Shown: one piece after another, positions 5,326-6,739 of the stretch
How positions within the stretch are numbered: the stretch's first letter is position 1
Layout of the letters: every line of letters starts with the position of its first letter
Assembly (NCBI GenBank): GCA_900551465.1
Contig: URWL01000108.1
Location: 1 to 6,739 of the forward strand
Length of the DNA stretch: 6,739 nucleotides
Direction of reading: 5' to 3'
Source of the DNA: an uncultured Blautia sp.
GTDB taxonomy: Bacteria > Bacillota > Clostridia > Lachnospirales > Lachnospiraceae
The notes under the pieces: generated by a model
Database searches by the model: none
What the model saw: only the letters and a program-made list of their open reading frames with translations
Told to the model about the DNA's origin: nothing
Translations under genes and position numbers: made by a program

Positions 5326-6739
5326 TTATTTCTCAAGACTTTTAATCAATGCAAGATTGTATTTTTCGTAAGGATTCAGAACATCATCTTCTATTGCGTC
5401 AAATTCTTCCGGTTCATATTTGGGAACATACCAGGTCTGTGCATCAAAATACGCCTGAATTTCTGCTGTCTTAAACCTTCTCCCATATCTGGCATAAATC
5501 TCATTTCTTGCCAGACGAAGCTGTTCCCCGGTAAGATTCATACGGATCAGCTGCTCTTCTGTCAGATATTCAGTACTGCTGTTTGGCAGAATGTAATTTC
5601 CGGATACTGAATTACCTGTATTAGAAGTCTGTGTCTCTCCTGAGCCTCTGTTCTTCAAAAGCGTAATCGCTTCCCAATTTGCATAAACGTTTTCATCATC
5701 AGGATGAAAATTCATTTCATAAAAATCTCCGGCAATATCTACCGTAAAATATCCTCCTCTTCTGCCTGACCCCATCAGCTTATTTCCATAGAAACGCCAT
5801 GGTCCAGCAGCCTCACTTATATGAGTATAATCTCCTATCTGATATACATTCCCGTTATTGTTTCCATAAATGGTAATTCCATATCCCAGGTCAGGCACAA
5901 AAGTATCTGCATCCTGTTCAGGGAAACTGTCTGATATAATCAGTATCGGCTCCTGGTTTTCGCCTGCAGGAAGAATAGCATAATACGAACCAACACCATT
6001 TGTTTTCAAAAACTCCTCGTAAGGATTTTCTTCAAATAGTTCAGATAAACCCGACTGTTCCGGTTCCGAAACAGCGCATTCCTGGATTTCTCCTATCTGA
6101 GATGTGTAATCCTCAAGATCGATCCAGAATCCCTCAAGATCACCGGAGGGGTTTGCCCACCATTCATTAACCACAGCTGCATCCAGTCTGTCTCCACGTA
6201 TCAGCCTTACCAGCAAATAACAATAAGGATCCTGGCTCACCGTAGAATAAAAAGTATAACCGTCTCCGCCCAGCCGTTCAGCCTGGAAGCCCAGTGACTG
6301 ATAAGCTTCGATCATACCTATGACATTCTGACTGTAATTGTCGTCATACAACGGTTCGGGATCCAGACTGAACAGGCAATCTGCTTCTAAACCAGATCCT
6401 CCATAATACAGATCAGAAGTCTGTTCCATTTCTTTGAAGCAGTCTCCATCATAGGTATATCCCATAAAATACCATTCGTATCCTGTTGCCAGATATTTAG
6501 AAGAACGATTGCATTCATAAAAAAACTGATACTGTCCATTCGCTTTTCTTAAAAACAGATTCCCTTCAAATCCGGCATACCCTGAATCAGACATTGTTGT
6601 CATCTCATCAGGCATACCCTGAAAATCGTAACGCACCAGTTCAAACATATCGGAAATAATCCAGGAATCTTCCTGCTGCTCATACATAGACACCCTGACA
6701 CTTTTTTCCGTTTCCTGAATATCTTCCCGGCCTTCATAA
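5326..6739 (-). CDS. YARHG-domain protein, N-terminus cut by the window edge
   Basis: At least 470 residues are visible; the frame is open to the right edge, so the true start and any signal peptide or lipobox are missing. An internal GTG at 6693 and ATG at 6687 lack a good ribosome binding site. The last 80 residues form a YARHG domain. It shows LTEEQLIRMNLTGEQLRLARNEIYARYG, with Tyr for the usual His, then the YF...WY pattern and a terminal EKYNLALIKSLE helix. YARHG domains are common at the C-terminus of secreted or lipid-anchored proteins of Gram-positive gut bacteria and have no proven activity. An S/T/N-rich linker (about 350-375 from the GTG) separates it from a large acidic region rich in aromatic residues and glycine. 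A stretch near YYAILPAGENQEPILIIS recalls the YALLDIDGDGxPELII repeats of clostridial surface proteins, without the calcium-binding aspartates. An extracellular location is inferred. Confidence 0.75.
   Translation of the reverse strand, partial: YEGREDIQETEKSVRVSMYEQQEDSWIISDMFELVRYDFQGMPDEMTTMSDSGYAGFEGNLFLRKANGQYQFFYECNRSSKYLATGYEWYFMGYTYDGDCFKEMEQTSDLYYGGSGLEADCLFSLDPEPLYDDNYSQNVIGMIEAYQSLGFQAERLGGDGYTFYSTVSQDPYCYLLVRLIRGDRLDAAVVNEWWANPSGDLEGFWIDLEDYTSQIGEIQECAVSEPEQSGLSELFEENPYEEFLKTNGVGSYYAILPAGENQEPILIISDSFPEQDADTFVPDLGYGITIYGNNNGNVYQIGDYTHISEAAGPWRFYGNKLMGSGRRGGYFTVDIAGDFYEMNFHPDDENVYANWEAITLLKNRGSGETQTSNTGNSVSGNYILPNSSTEYLTEEQLIRMNLTGEQLRLARNEIYARYGRRFKTAEIQAYFDAQTWYVPKYEPEEFDAIEDDVLNPYEKYNLALIKSLEK

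Noticed and set aside
5206..5610. Plus-strand open frame of 134 codons over the end of the YARHG gene
   Set aside because: It is antisense to the conserved YARHG domain and crosses the sigma-like promoter. Its product is low in recognisable features and there is no ribosome binding site.

Overview
The window looks like chromosomal DNA of a Clostridia-type Firmicute, probably a gut Lachnospiraceae relative. This is inferred from strong AGGAG/GGGGG-type ribosome binding sites, extended -10 promoters, a C74-type purine riboswitch, a two-gene LysO exporter and a YARHG-domain protein. No rRNA, tRNA, insertion sequence, phage gene or CRISPR array was seen. Both window edges cut features: the left edge removes the -35 of the first promoter, and the right edge removes the start of the last gene.

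Left third, plus strand (1-2912): a guanine-responsive operon. A -10 box at the very edge is followed by a purine riboswitch aptamer (37-97). Then come guaD (guanine deaminase, 176-1459) and, 27 bases later, an NCS2/AzgA-type purine permease of the PbuG kind (1487-2863). A strong rho-independent terminator (2881-2912) closes the unit. The permease would bring in guanine or hypoxanthine, and GuaD would convert guanine to xanthine and ammonia. The riboswitch is the notable part. The best terminator I can draw pairs aptamer bases 71-79 with 120-128, so ligand binding should prevent termination. That makes it a predicted guanine ON switch for a breakdown gene, the opposite of the usual OFF logic of guanine riboswitches.

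Middle, plus strand (2921-3871): a second unit with a clear promoter (TTGTAA-17-TATAAT) overlapped by a 7-bp inverted repeat. It encodes a LysO-type lysine exporter split into two proteins, of 95 and 200 residues, whose genes overlap by 4 bases. A hairpin that can terminate in both directions separates it from the converging genes.

Right half, minus strand (3924-6739): three genes, read right to left. The first is a partial acidic protein with a C-terminal YARHG domain (5326-6739). The second is a 246-residue sigma-factor-like protein (4449-5189). It keeps recognisable region 1.1, 1.2/2.1-2.2 and 3.0-like parts, but lacks the promoter-melting aromatics, region 3.2 and region 4. The third is a short DtxR/MntR-family metal-dependent repressor (3924-4301). 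The last two each have their own promoter. The sigma-like protein is the least explained gene here and the best candidate for undescribed biology; its function is not known to me.
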